From Prolixibacteraceae bacterium (GTDB lineage Bacteria > Bacteroidota > Bacteroidia > Bacteroidales > Prolixibacteraceae): 64,000 nucleotides of DNA. Shown here one piece after another: positions 16,088 through 24,567 of this stretch. The translations under genes and the position numbers were made by a program. The stretch covers positions 62,001 through 126,000 of the forward strand of contig DOAQ01000019.1 of assembly GCA_003506435.1 (NCBI GenBank). Reading direction: 5' to 3'. The notes below the pieces were generated by a model, which saw only the letters and a program-made list of their open reading frames with translations, searched no databases and had not been told where the DNA came from. Each line of letters begins with the position of its first letter. Position 1 is the first letter of the stretch.

Positions 16088-17396
16088 ACAAAAGTTGATT
16101 TAATTTGTCATCGACATTAAAATAAGGTATTGCTCCATATTTCCCATCTAAATAATTTTTATCAAATGCTGATTTGTTTCTCACTTTATCTGTCTTATAA
16201 TCACCAAGAGATATTAGTTGAGAAACACCAAATTGATTCTTCTCAACAAACCAAATTTGATCTCGCCTGAATATATCTTTATTGAGCAAAGAAATATCAT
16301 GAGCTGCACATATTAATTGAGCGTTACCTTGATTAAACTTATGAAAAAAATCGACAAGTCTTAAAGTCAAATGGCTATGTAGTCTTGAGTCTAATTCATC
16401 AATAATTAGCACCTTACCATTTTGCAAAGCATCATACCAAGGCCCCAATAAATAAAGAAGTTTTTTAGTTCCTTCAGATTCTTGTTCATCAAAATTGAAT
16501 GGGATTGTATCGACTAACACATTGTTCTCATCATATTTTCTATGGTAGGTGAGTAATAAGTCTCGTTTGGGTTGCTTTGATTGAATTTTCTGAATACTAG
16601 TAAGTAGATTTATTATTTCTTCGTCTTTCTCTTTTTCTATGAGCGTTTCCAAATCGATTTCATTAACATCTTGTTCTGTCGTCGTCAGATTTGAAATTTC
16701 TAAGTATTTTACAAAATGTAAAACCCAACTAAAAAAAACAGTGTCTGATTTTAACTTATCAATAGTATATCTTTTGTGTCCACGATCATGAATGCCTTCA
16801 ACAAATTTGAAATTATTAAACCATTCTACAATGTTCGAAGAAATATCTTTTCCCAAAGTTGCTAAAAGAGAAAGAAACAAAACATTGCTCTTTACATCGT
16901 CTTCTTTTCCAATTCCTTCTTTAAAAGCAGATTTATTCACTTCAATTTTCTGATAATCTCTTTTGAATAAATAAACCTCCTTACTTGTTGTGTGGTATAG
17001 CCACTCTGCTATTACTCTGTCATAATCAACTTCAAATCCATATCGATATTTTACCCCCTTTTGTATGAATGAGATTTCAAAAAAACTTGATTCATTATCC
17101 GACTTTGTATTAAGTGCAAATTTTTCTAAAGGGAACTTCCGGTCACCCTTTTCAATTAATGCATCTCTGAAAGAACTTAAGATAGTAACTTTCATAAAAC
17201 GCATAGCTTCAAGTAAGTTGCTTTTTCCACTAGCGTTATTTCCATAGATAATTGCTGATTTCAAAAGTGTCAGCTTGTTCTCCGTGTTAATAACATGACT
17301 GTCGATATGTTCCTTAAATGACTTTGCTGCTACCATCGAAATGGTTGTTAAGTCTTTAAAAGAGAGGAAATTCTCTACGCTGAATTCTATTAACAT
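16059..17396 (-). CDS. AAA/ABC-type ATPase (RloA/AbiLi-like, AAA_15/21)
   Basis: 445 residues. Walker A GNNASGKS (residues 52-59) follows an OLD/SMC-like N-terminus (IEFSVENFLSFKDLT). A signature-like ESEGTKKLLYLLG, Walker B KVLIIDELDSRLHSH and a switch His in LICAAHDISLL follow in order. This is the architecture of RloA/AbiLi and related phage-defence ATPases, which are usually paired with a separate effector. No TOPRIM nuclease domain is visible, which speaks against OLD. The partner is the 146-residue gene that overlaps it. A perfect -7 box (TATATTTG, minus strand) at 17426-17433 gives it its own short-leader promoter. Confidence 0.8.
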   Translation of the reverse strand: MLIEFSVENFLSFKDLTTISMVAAKSFKEHIDSHVINTENKLTLLKSAIIYGNNASGKSNLLEAMRFMKVTILSSFRDALIEKGDRKFPLEKFALNTKSDNESSFFEISFIQKGVKYRYGFEVDYDRVIAEWLYHTTSKEVYLFKRDYQKIEVNKSAFKEGIGKEDDVKSNVLFLSLLATLGKDISSNIVEWFNNFKFVEGIHDRGHKRYTIDKLKSDTVFFSWVLHFVKYLEISNLTTTEQDVNEIDLETLIEKEKDEEIINLLTSIQKIQSKQPKRDLLLTYHRKYDENNVLVDTIPFNFDEQESEGTKKLLYLLGPWYDALQNGKVLIIDELDSRLHSHLTLRLVDFFHKFNQGNAQLICAAHDISLLNKDIFRRDQIWFVEKNQFGVSQLISLGDYKTDKVRNKSAFDKNYLDGKYGAIPYFNVDDKLNQLLYGKRKAEEI

Positions 17397-17425
17397 TGTC
17401 CTGTTGTATTTAAAGTTTCAGAGTG

Positions 17426-17433
17426 CAAATATA
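17426..17433 (-). promoter_or_regulatory. Predicted -7 box of the ATPase cassette
   Basis: Minus-strand TATATTTG, exact match to TAnnTTTG, 30 bases before the ATPase start codon. The -33 region is AT-rich without a clear TTTG at 19-21 bases. Confidence 0.45.
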
Positions 17434-17532
17434 CAACTAAATCTAATATTTGAAATTAAATTGCAAATTATGATTTTTAATTACCCGCATTATTATTTTT
17501 TGATGATGCGCTGTCTTTTTAACATGACGCAT

Positions 17533-17589
17533 AACATGAATATTGCAACAGGCATTCACAATCACTTTTGCTAACTCATTTTCATTCAT
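17533..17589 (-). pseudogene. N-terminal remnant of a GxxExxY gene
   Basis: From the minus-strand ATG at 17589 the translation begins MNENELAKVIVNACCNIHV, which closely matches the first residues of GxxExxY proteins. After about 19 codons the similarity stops (MRHVKKTAHHQK follows) and the conserved GPGLLE...YE part never appears. The upstream sequence has the TTTGCGCCTTTGCG-type leader often found before these genes. Most likely a 3'-deleted gene at the edge of the ATPase insertion. Confidence 0.45.
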
Positions 17590-17639
17590 TGTTCTTATTT
17601 TTTTATTTGCGTTTTCGCGGCTTGGCGTGGAAAATTTTC

Positions 17640-17665
17640 TCGCAAAGGCGCAAAAGCGCAAAGTT
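17640..17665. repeat. Dispersed 'TTTGCGCCTTTGCG' repeat, right copy (inverted)
   Basis: The plus strand shows CGCAAAGGCGCAAAAGCGCA, the reverse complement of the motif at 15571-15596. The two copies bracket the ATPase cassette and the GxxExxY remnant. Confidence 0.6.
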
Positions 17666-17818
17666 TAAAACCACAAAAAATTCTTCTTCAAAAATAATCT
17701 AAATATTTTAGTATTTACTTATTGTTTTAGTATTTTTATTTCCTGAAATCATATTTTTAAAACACACAATAAATCAGAAACAAAATATTATAAATCAAAT
17801 CATTAAACAAATACAACA

Positions 17819-19132
17819 ATGAACAGTTCGGTTCAGGAAAAACTAAAAATATTAGCAGACGCAGCAAAATACGACGTTTCATGCGCATCGAGCGGGAACA
17901 ACCGGCGCAACCCGGGCAGCGGGCTGGGCAGTGCCGTCGCCTGCGGAATTTGTCATAGTTTTACCAACGACGGACGCTGCATCAGCCTGCTGAAAATTCT
18001 GATGAGCAACCATTGTATTTACGATTGCGCCTACTGCGTCAACCGAAGGAGCAATGACCGCCCACGCGCTTCATTTACCGTTGACGAACTGGTCGACCTG
18101 ACCATTAATTTTTACCGGAGAAACTACATTGAAGGGCTTTTCCTGAGTTCCGGGGTAATCAAAAACCCCGATTTTACGATGGAACGTATGATGCTGGTTG
18201 CCAAAAAACTGAGACAGGAACAACGCTATTACGGCTACATCCACATGAAAGCCATTCCCGGGGCAAGCCCGGAGCTGATCCACCAGGCAGGTTTATATGC
18301 CGACCGGTTGAGCGTCAACATCGAGATTCCAACCGACCCGGAACTAAAACGACTGGCGCCCGAAAAGAATTTCAAAAGTGTGCTGACCCCGATGAACCAG
18401 ATACATGAAGGCATCCTGACATACAAGGAAGAGCGGGCAAAATTCAGAAAAGCGCCCGTTTTTACCCCGGCTGGACAAAGTACACAACTGATTGTTGGCG
18501 CCACCCCCGAAAGCGACCGGCAAATTTTGCTTCTCTCGTCGAACCTTTACCATGAGCAGCAACTGAAACGGGTATATTATTCAGGTTATCTGCCGGTTAA
18601 CGATTACGACAAACGGTTGCCTGCCATCCAGTCGCCACCATTGGTGCGCGAAAACAGGCTGTATCAAAGCGACTGGCTGATGCGGTTTTATGAGTTCAAT
18701 GCAGAAGAAATCCTCGATCCGGCACACCCATTCCTCGATCTGGATGTAGATCCTAAACTGGCCTACGCAATACGGAATTACCATCTTTTCCCAATTGATG
18801 TGAACCGGGCCAGCTACGAAATGATCCTGCGCATTCCGGGCGTCGGCGTTCAGTCGGCCAAAATGATTGTAGACGCACGCCGGTTCAGAAGACTGAATTC
18901 ATATCATCTGAAGAAAATCGGGGTGGTGATGAAACGGGCGAAATATTTTATTACCTGCAACGAACTTCCATCGAAGGCTTATACGTGGGAACCGGAGCGG
19001 CTGAAAACCCAGATTGTTTCGGAAAGCATTTCGAAATACAAAAAAGCGGGCGACACCCAACTGGAACTTTTCCCGCTCGTTCTGCAACCGAAAAAAGAAG
19101 AACAAAAAGCAATTATGGTATGGCAGCACTGA
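17819..19132 (+). CDS. Putative DNA modification/repair radical SAM protein
   Basis: 437 residues. The radical-SAM cluster is in NHCIYDCAYCVNRRSND (CxxxCxxC), followed by a TIM-barrel-like body. Near the C-terminus ILRIPGVGVQSAKMIVDARR is a helix-hairpin-helix motif that binds DNA. This is the architecture of the family found in many bacteria next to a TIGR03915/DUF4130 protein, and that partner indeed follows at 19355. The pair is believed to act on DNA damage or modification, but the reaction is not established. The Cys-rich N-terminus (CASSGNNRR...ACGICHSF) could hold another metal. Confidence 0.88.
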   Translation: MNSSVQEKLKILADAAKYDVSCASSGNNRRNPGSGLGSAVACGICHSFTNDGRCISLLKILMSNHCIYDCAYCVNRRSNDRPRASFTVDELVDLTINFYRRNYIEGLFLSSGVIKNPDFTMERMMLVAKKLRQEQRYYGYIHMKAIPGASPELIHQAGLYADRLSVNIEIPTDPELKRLAPEKNFKSVLTPMNQIHEGILTYKEERAKFRKAPVFTPAGQSTQLIVGATPESDRQILLLSSNLYHEQQLKRVYYSGYLPVNDYDKRLPAIQSPPLVRENRLYQSDWLMRFYEFNAEEILDPAHPFLDLDVDPKLAYAIRNYHLFPIDVNRASYEMILRIPGVGVQSAKMIVDARRFRRLNSYHLKKIGVVMKRAKYFITCNELPSKAYTWEPERLKTQIVSESISKYKKAGDTQLELFPLVLQPKKEEQKAIMVWQH

Positions 19133-19239
19133 AGGCCCCTCTCCCAGCCTCTCTCCAAAGGGGAAAGGAGTTTGAACGGATGCATCGGATTCTGATGAAG
19201 TCTCCATGAACTCCCGATTGCAGTCATGCAGGTATTTAA

Positions 19240-19320
19240 GGGTCTGATTACTTGAAAAATGAGATCCCGAAACAAGTTCGGGATGACTCTATTTCAGACT
19301 TTTGGGACTGCCTCTTTTTT
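19240..19320. repeat. Dispersed repeat, truncated copy of the 48.9-kb element
   Basis: From GGTCTGATTACTTGAAAAAT to CTCTTTTTT this matches the reverse complement of 48865-48935, including AACAAGTTCGGGATGACTCT exactly. Only one end of the palindromic element is present. It lies in the 222-base gap between the radical SAM gene and its TIGR03915 partner and ends in a T-run that could terminate transcription. A GC-rich CCCCTCTCC-type stretch precedes it. Confidence 0.7.
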
Positions 19321-19354
19321 ACTTACGACTAACGACTATATACTAACGACTTGA

Positions 19355-20128
19355 ATGGAATACCTGACCTACGACGGCAGTTTTGAAGGCTTTTTAACGG
19401 TGGTTTTTGAATGTTATTCAAGAAAAATTTCACCGATTGATATTGGAAAGGAAAAAGCTTTTCAGGAAAAAATATTTGCACAAAAAGAATTTATTGCCAC
19501 CTCATCAGAAAAAGCTGAACGGGTTTGGAAAGGCATGCAAAATAAGCTACATACGCGCAACAAGGAACTGCCGCTGTTCGCATTTTTGTCGGAAGCGCCC
19601 GGGATTGAAATCATGCTGTACCGCTTCATCCGCCGCATTTTCAACACCAGTTTCAGTATTGAAACCGATTTTGGCGACCCCGATGTGCTGGAACTGAAAA
19701 AACTGGAAAAGAAAGTGATGCGCGAAGCCATGCGCGTCCCGCAATTTGTCCGGTTTCAGAAAACCAGCGACGGCATCTTTTTCTCGGGAATTGAGCCTCA
19801 GTACGATGTGCTGCCTTTTGCCATCAAGCATTTCACCAACCGGTTTGCCGACCAGCAGTGGCTGGTTTACGATTTAAAAAGAAACTACGGAATTTATTAC
19901 GACCTGAAAAAAACGCACGAAGTGGTGCTTTCGGAGAAATCGTTTAACACCACCAACGGAAAAGTCGCCGAAAACCTACTCCAGGAAGGAGAAAAAATTT
20001 ATCAGGCACTGTGGAAAGATTATTTCGACCACATCTGTATTGACGAACGGAAAAACCTAAAACTCCAGCGTCAGCACATGCCTCAGCGCTTCTGGAAATT
20101 TTTGCCGGAAAAAAATTATTCAAACTGA
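19355..20128 (+). CDS. TIGR03915/DUF4130 putative DNA repair protein
   Basis: 257 residues. The N-terminus YLTYDGSFEGFLTVVFECY and the later KKLEKKVMREAMRVPQFVRF and QWLVYDLKRNYGIYYDL are characteristic of this family, the constant partner of the radical SAM gene just upstream. It is cytoplasmic with no signal peptide. It is thought to work with the radical SAM/HhH protein on nucleic acids, possibly as a glycosylase- or uracil-DNA-repair-like module; the reaction is not known. The 222-base gap between the two contains a dispersed repeat, which suggests that a compact operon was later interrupted. Confidence 0.85.
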   Translation: MEYLTYDGSFEGFLTVVFECYSRKISPIDIGKEKAFQEKIFAQKEFIATSSEKAERVWKGMQNKLHTRNKELPLFAFLSEAPGIEIMLYRFIRRIFNTSFSIETDFGDPDVLELKKLEKKVMREAMRVPQFVRFQKTSDGIFFSGIEPQYDVLPFAIKHFTNRFADQQWLVYDLKRNYGIYYDLKKTHEVVLSEKSFNTTNGKVAENLLQEGEKIYQALWKDYFDHICIDERKNLKLQRQHMPQRFWKFLPEKNYSN

Positions 20129-20260
20129 GTGTTTAGCTTATTTAAGTATGTGGTTTTAATTTGTATTTGTACTATCCTAAAAAAACATCTACTAAATATT
20201 TATGCTTATTTTCAAAAAAATGACATACACCATTATATACTGTTCCAATAGTTTGTTTTA

Positions 20261-20292
20261 TTTGCAATTAAATACCAAACGCTATACTTTAG
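20261..20292 (+). promoter_or_regulatory. Predicted promoter of the carboxyspermidine genes
   Basis: TTTG (20261-20264), 20 bases, then TACTTTAG (20285-20292), one mismatch to TAnnTTTG. The start codon is about 50 bases downstream, in a very AT-rich leader. Confidence 0.45.
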
Positions 20293-20343
20293 CATAAGTA
20301 TTTCAGAAACAATGTATAATTAAAAAAGTAATTCAAACAGAGA

Positions 20344-21546
20344 ATGAACAAAGTTTTAATCATTGGTGCCGGCGGGGTTAGCAACGTAGTTGTGCAGAAA
20401 TGCGCATCCGTACCCGAGGTATTTGGTGAGATCGTTCTGGCCTCACGAACTGTCAGCAAGTGCGATGAAATCGCTGAACGCGTAAAGCGCAAGTTTAACC
20501 GGACAATAAAAACAGAGAAACTGGATGCCGATAACGTGAGCGAAACCGTTGCCCTGATACGTAAACACCAGCCCAATTTGGTTATTAACGTGGCCCTTCC
20601 CTACCAGGACCTGAACATTATGAATGCCTGTCTCGAAACAGGAGTCGATTACATCGATACGGCTAACTACGAACCGCTTGACACGGCGAAGTTCGAGTAC
20701 AAATGGCAGTGGGATTATCAGGACAAATACAAAAATGCCAACATCATGGCTCTGCTTGGAAGTGGTTTCGACCCGGGTACTACCAACGTCTTCTGTGCTT
20801 ATGCGCAAAAACATTTGTTCGACGAAATTCACACGGTTGACATTGTTGACTGCAACGGCGGCGATCACGGGAAAGCTTTTGCAACCAATTTCAATCCTGA
20901 AATAAATATCCGCGAAGTGACTGCCCGTGGCCGTTATTTTGAAGGTGGCGAATGGAAAAGCACCGATCCGCTTTCGGTTCACCAACCGTTCGATTTTCCT
21001 GGCGTTGGCGTTCGCGAAATGTACCTGATGTACCACGAAGAAATGGAGTCGCTCGCAAAAAATATCAAAGGCGTGAAACGCATGCGTTTCTGGATGACCT
21101 TCGGACAGGAATACCTGACCCACCTGCGTGTTTTGCAAAATGTTGGCATGACCCGCATTGACGAAGTAGAATACAACGGACAAAAAATTGTTCCGCTGCA
21201 ATTTCTGAAAACCGTACTGCCCGATCCAGGCTCGCTGGCTGAAAACTACACCGGAAAAACCAGCATTGGTTGCGTAATTGAAGGTCTAAAAGACGGCCAA
21301 TTCAAACGCGTATTCATCTATAATATTTGCGACCACGCCGAAACCTACAAGGAAGTGGAAGCACAGGCCGTTTCGTACACCACCGGAGTTCCGGCCATGA
21401 TTGGCGCCAAAATGATGCTCACTAAAAAATGGCAAAAAGCGGGCGTTTACAATATGGAAGAATTTGATCCCGATCCGTTTATGGACGATTTAAACAAATA
21501 TGGTTTACCCTGGCAAGTGGTTGAATGGAACAGTTCGGTAGAATAA
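20344..21546 (+). CDS. Carboxyspermidine/carboxynorspermidine dehydrogenase (saccharopine dehydrogenase family)
   Basis: 400 residues. The N-terminal Rossmann motif is VLIIGAGGVSNVVVQKC; the body (FDPGTTNVFCAYAQKHLF, DCNGGDHGKAFATNF) is typical of CASDH. The enzyme condenses putrescine or diaminopropane with aspartate semialdehyde and reduces the product with NADPH to carboxyspermidine or carboxynorspermidine. The decarboxylase gene overlaps its end by 22 bases, so the pathway is translationally coupled. Gut Bacteroides make spermidine this way, so spermidine is the more likely product here. Confidence 0.93.
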   Translation: MNKVLIIGAGGVSNVVVQKCASVPEVFGEIVLASRTVSKCDEIAERVKRKFNRTIKTEKLDADNVSETVALIRKHQPNLVINVALPYQDLNIMNACLETGVDYIDTANYEPLDTAKFEYKWQWDYQDKYKNANIMALLGSGFDPGTTNVFCAYAQKHLFDEIHTVDIVDCNGGDHGKAFATNFNPEINIREVTARGRYFEGGEWKSTDPLSVHQPFDFPGVGVREMYLMYHEEMESLAKNIKGVKRMRFWMTFGQEYLTHLRVLQNVGMTRIDEVEYNGQKIVPLQFLKTVLPDPGSLAENYTGKTSIGCVIEGLKDGQFKRVFIYNICDHAETYKEVEAQAVSYTTGVPAMIGAKMMLTKKWQKAGVYNMEEFDPDPFMDDLNKYGLPWQVVEWNSSVE

Positions 21547-22694
21547 ACCTCACACACGAGCAATTGGCCGGGCTGGAAACGCCCTGTTACATTGTAAACG
21601 AAACAAAACTAGAAGAAAATCTAAAGATTCTTCATAAAGTACAGGAGCAGGCAGGATGTAAAATCCTGCTTGCTTTTAAAGGCTTTGCCATGTGGAGCAT
21701 GGCCCCACTGGTACGCAAATATCTGCCCGGCGTGGCAGCCAGTTCTGTTTTCGAGGCTGAGCTCGGGCGCAGGGAATTTGGAGGCGAAGTGCATGTCTAC
21801 GCCCCCGCTTTTTCTCAAGCCGATATTGATGCGCATATCCAAATGGCAGACCACATTGTTTTCAACTCGGTGAACCAGTGGGTAAAATACAGGAATCAGA
21901 TTAAACAGCACCCGCATATCCAATGCGCGGTACGCCTCAATCCCGAACACAGGGAAGCAACTACTGAAATTTACGACCCGAGCGCGCCCAATTCGCGGCT
22001 GGGAATCACGCTGAAGAATTTCACCGAAAACCTCGACAAACTGGAAGGTTTGAGCGGTTTGCACTTTCACAATCTGTGTGAACTGAACTGCGATGCGCTC
22101 GAACGCACGCTGGAAGTAGTAGAAGATAAATTCGGTTTCTATTTCAATAAAATCAAGTGGATTAATTTTGGCGGAGGGCATCATATTTCGCGTCCCGACT
22201 ATGATGTGGACAGGTTGATCACGCTGATTAAAAACTTCAAAGCTAAATACGGACTAGATGTGTACCTGGAACCGGGCGAAGCCATTGCCCTGAATACCGG
22301 AGTGTTGGTCAGCCGGGTACTCGATACCTTCAATAACGGAAAAGACATCGCCATTCTCGATACTTCGGCAACAGCGCACATGCCCGATGTGTTGGAAATG
22401 CCCTATCGTCCGTACATTCTGAATGCAGATGAGCCGGGTATAAAACCATACACAATCCGTTTGGGCGGGTTAACCTGTCTGGCCGGCGACGTGATTGGTG
22501 ATTACAGTTTTGATCAGCCCCTGAGAGAAGGTGATTTCCTGGTTTTTGGCGATATGGCCCATTACACGATGGTGAAAAACACCATGTTCAACGGGGTACG
22601 GCTCCCGGCCATATCCATTTTCAATTCAGAAAAAAATGAAATCAGGCTGGTACGGAAATTCGGATATGAAGATTACAAAGACCGGCTGAGTTAG
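21525..22694 (+). CDS. nspC: Carboxy(nor)spermidine decarboxylase
   Basis: 389 residues, a fold-III PLP enzyme. The PLP Lys is in ILLAFKGFAMWS; other family marks are GLHFHNLCELNC, INFGGGHHISR, VYLEPGEAIA and DTSATAHMPDVLEMP. It decarboxylates carboxyspermidine or carboxynorspermidine to the polyamine. It starts inside the last 22 bases of the dehydrogenase gene. A palindromic repeat (22741-22770) follows the stop codon. Confidence 0.95.
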   Translation: MEQFGRINLTHEQLAGLETPCYIVNETKLEENLKILHKVQEQAGCKILLAFKGFAMWSMAPLVRKYLPGVAASSVFEAELGRREFGGEVHVYAPAFSQADIDAHIQMADHIVFNSVNQWVKYRNQIKQHPHIQCAVRLNPEHREATTEIYDPSAPNSRLGITLKNFTENLDKLEGLSGLHFHNLCELNCDALERTLEVVEDKFGFYFNKIKWINFGGGHHISRPDYDVDRLITLIKNFKAKYGLDVYLEPGEAIALNTGVLVSRVLDTFNNGKDIAILDTSATAHMPDVLEMPYRPYILNADEPGIKPYTIRLGGLTCLAGDVIGDYSFDQPLREGDFLVFGDMAHYTMVKNTMFNGVRLPAISIFNSEKNEIRLVRKFGYEDYKDRLS

Positions 22695-22740
22695 AGGCCC
22701 CTCTAAATCTCCCAAAAGGTAAGACCTCAAGAAGGCTTTT

Positions 22741-22770
22741 GGTGAGGGTTTCACTTTTTGTGAAGCCCTG
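22741..22770. repeat. Palindromic repeat, degraded copy
   Basis: GGTGAGGGTTTCAC, a five-base T loop, then GTGAAGCCCTGC. It is a weaker version of the 16-bp hairpin at 34975-35009. It lies between nspC and the DUF368 gene. Confidence 0.6.
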
Positions 22771-22858
22771 CTAATTTATTTTCAGAAGAAAATATCCATC
22801 AAAAGATTTCGTTTTCCCAAATAGCCATCTATTTTTGTGGTTCATTAAAAAAATCAGC

Positions 22859-23788
22859 ATGAAGCGGACATTAAAAGATTACCTGATCATCACTCTGAAA
22901 GGTATTGGAATGGGGGCAGCCGATGTAGTACCGGGCGTATCAGGCGGGACTATCGCATTTATTAGCGGGATTTATGAAGAACTTATCAATTCGATAAAAT
23001 CAATCAATCTTTCCTCGTTAAAACTTTTGCTTCAGGGAAAAATAAAAAATTTCTGGAATGCAATTAACGGAACCTTTCTGATCAGTTTAGTTGCCGGAAT
23101 TTTTATCAGTATTTTATCACTGGCCAAGCTGATCGAATTTTTGCTGGAAAACTACCCCGTGCTCATCTGGGCTTTTTTCTTCGGATTAGTTGTCGCTTCT
23201 GCTTTTTTCGTTGCAAAAAAAATAAAAAAATGGAATGCAGGTATTATTACCGGGGCCATTGCAGGAACCGTTATCGCCTATTGGATTACCATTATATCGC
23301 CGGCTGAAGCCAATACCTCGTACTATTTTATTTTTCTGTCGGGGGCTATTGCAATCTGTGCCATGATCCTGCCGGGTATTTCCGGAAGTTTTATTCTGGT
23401 TTTGCTCGGCATGTACAAATTTATCCTCGGTGCAGTAACTGATTTCAATCTACTGATAATCATTACATTTTTAGCAGGGGCTGTTATCGGCATTATTGCT
23501 TTTTCCAATGTATTATCGTGGTTGCTCCGCAAATTCCATGACATCACCGTGGCCGTGCTGGCCGGATTCATGGTCGGTTCGCTCAACAAAGTATGGCCAT
23601 GGAAAGAAGTCACCGAAACATTTACCAACCGCCACGGGGAAATCATACCGCTGACAGAACAAAATATTTTTCCGGGGACGTATGCCGAAATCACCGGACA
23701 AAGCGCTATGACCGGGGCTGCCATTGCACTGGCAGTGGCCGGCTTCGTCCTGATTTGGGTTGTTGAAAAAATTACGGATAAGAAATAA
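22859..23788 (+). CDS. DUF368 membrane protein, PopT-like polyprenyl-phosphate translocase
   Basis: 309 residues from ATG 22859 (MKRTLKDYL). The family signature GIGMGAADVVPGVSGGTIAF is near the N-terminus and a second half-repeat AMILPGISGSFILVLLGMY lies in the middle, giving the inverted two-fold layout of DUF368. Eight or more membrane helices are visible. DUF368 (PopT) proteins return undecaprenyl phosphate across the inner membrane for envelope synthesis. aroE starts 4 bases after the stop, so the two are co-transcribed. Confidence 0.9.
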   Translation: MKRTLKDYLIITLKGIGMGAADVVPGVSGGTIAFISGIYEELINSIKSINLSSLKLLLQGKIKNFWNAINGTFLISLVAGIFISILSLAKLIEFLLENYPVLIWAFFFGLVVASAFFVAKKIKKWNAGIITGAIAGTVIAYWITIISPAEANTSYYFIFLSGAIAICAMILPGISGSFILVLLGMYKFILGAVTDFNLLIIITFLAGAVIGIIAFSNVLSWLLRKFHDITVAVLAGFMVGSLNKVWPWKEVTETFTNRHGEIIPLTEQNIFPGTYAEITGQSAMTGAAIALAVAGFVLIWVVEKITDKK

Positions 23789-23792
23789 CAGC

Positions 23793-24542
23793 ATGAAGAC
23801 ATTTGGATTGATCGGTCACCGTTTGGGATATTCTTTTTCGAAGAAATTTTTCAGTGAGAAATTTGAAAAAGAAAATCTGAAGGAACATGAATATGTAAAT
23901 TTTGAGCTTGACTCAATCGATGAATTCCCCGGAATTTTCAAAAAAAATCCAAACCTTGCCGGACTGAACTGTACCATCCCGTACAAGCAGCAAATCATGA
24001 AATATCTGGATGAAATTAATCCGGAAGCGGCTGAAGTGGGCGCCGTGAACACAGTGAAGATTATCAGAAAAGACGGAGCAATGAAACTGATCGGCTATAA
24101 TTCAGACGTGTATGGTTTTGAAAATTCGCTAAAACCCATGCTTTCCGAAAAACACAAAAAAGCGCTGATACTGGGAACCGGCGGCGCTTCGAAAGCCATC
24201 AAATACATATTGACAAAACTGGGAATCGAATACATTTCTGCTTCCATTGAGGAGCAGCTTTTTGAAAAGGAAATTCGGTATTCTGATATTGACGAACAAC
24301 TGATAAAAGAGCGTCTGATTATTATCAATGCCACGCCGCTTGGTACATTCCCGAATGTTGACAATTGCGCCGACATTCCTTATCAGTTTATTTCTTCCGA
24401 TCATGTGCTGTTCGATTTGGTCTATAATCCCGAAGAAACTCTTTTCATGAAAAAAGGAAAAGAAAGAGGGGCCGCCGTAAAAAACGGGCTGGAGATGCTT
24501 CACCTGCAAGCCATCCGTTCATGGGAAATCTGGAATATGTAA
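23793..24542 (+). CDS. aroE: Shikimate 5-dehydrogenase
   Basis: 249 residues from ATG 23793. FGLIGHRLGYSFSKKFF is the substrate-binding N-terminus, GLNCTIPYKQQIM has the catalytic Lys, and ALILGTGGASKAIKYILTK is the NADP-binding loop; INATPLGTFP and NGLEMLHLQAIRSWEIW complete the family pattern. It reduces 3-dehydroshikimate to shikimate in aromatic amino acid synthesis. It follows the DUF368 gene by 4 bases. The protein is somewhat shorter than E. coli AroE (272). Confidence 0.93.
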   Translation: MKTFGLIGHRLGYSFSKKFFSEKFEKENLKEHEYVNFELDSIDEFPGIFKKNPNLAGLNCTIPYKQQIMKYLDEINPEAAEVGAVNTVKIIRKDGAMKLIGYNSDVYGFENSLKPMLSEKHKKALILGTGGASKAIKYILTKLGIEYISASIEEQLFEKEIRYSDIDEQLIKERLIIINATPLGTFPNVDNCADIPYQFISSDHVLFDLVYNPEETLFMKKGKERGAAVKNGLEMLHLQAIRSWEIWNM

Positions 24543-24567
24543 AAAGAAACAGGTATTACCCAAAAAA

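Noticed and set aside
16059..17396. OLD-family nuclease (Gabija/retron type)
   Set aside because: No TOPRIM domain follows the ATPase core, and no UvrD-like helicase or reverse transcriptase is nearby.
17819..19132. Hydrogenase maturase HydE or HydG
   Set aside because: The Cys motif and C-terminal helix-hairpin-helix, plus the TIGR03915 neighbour, fit the DNA-repair radical SAM family instead.
20443..21201. 252-codon minus-strand frame in the carboxyspermidine dehydrogenase gene
   Set aside because: Antisense of a firmly assigned gene.
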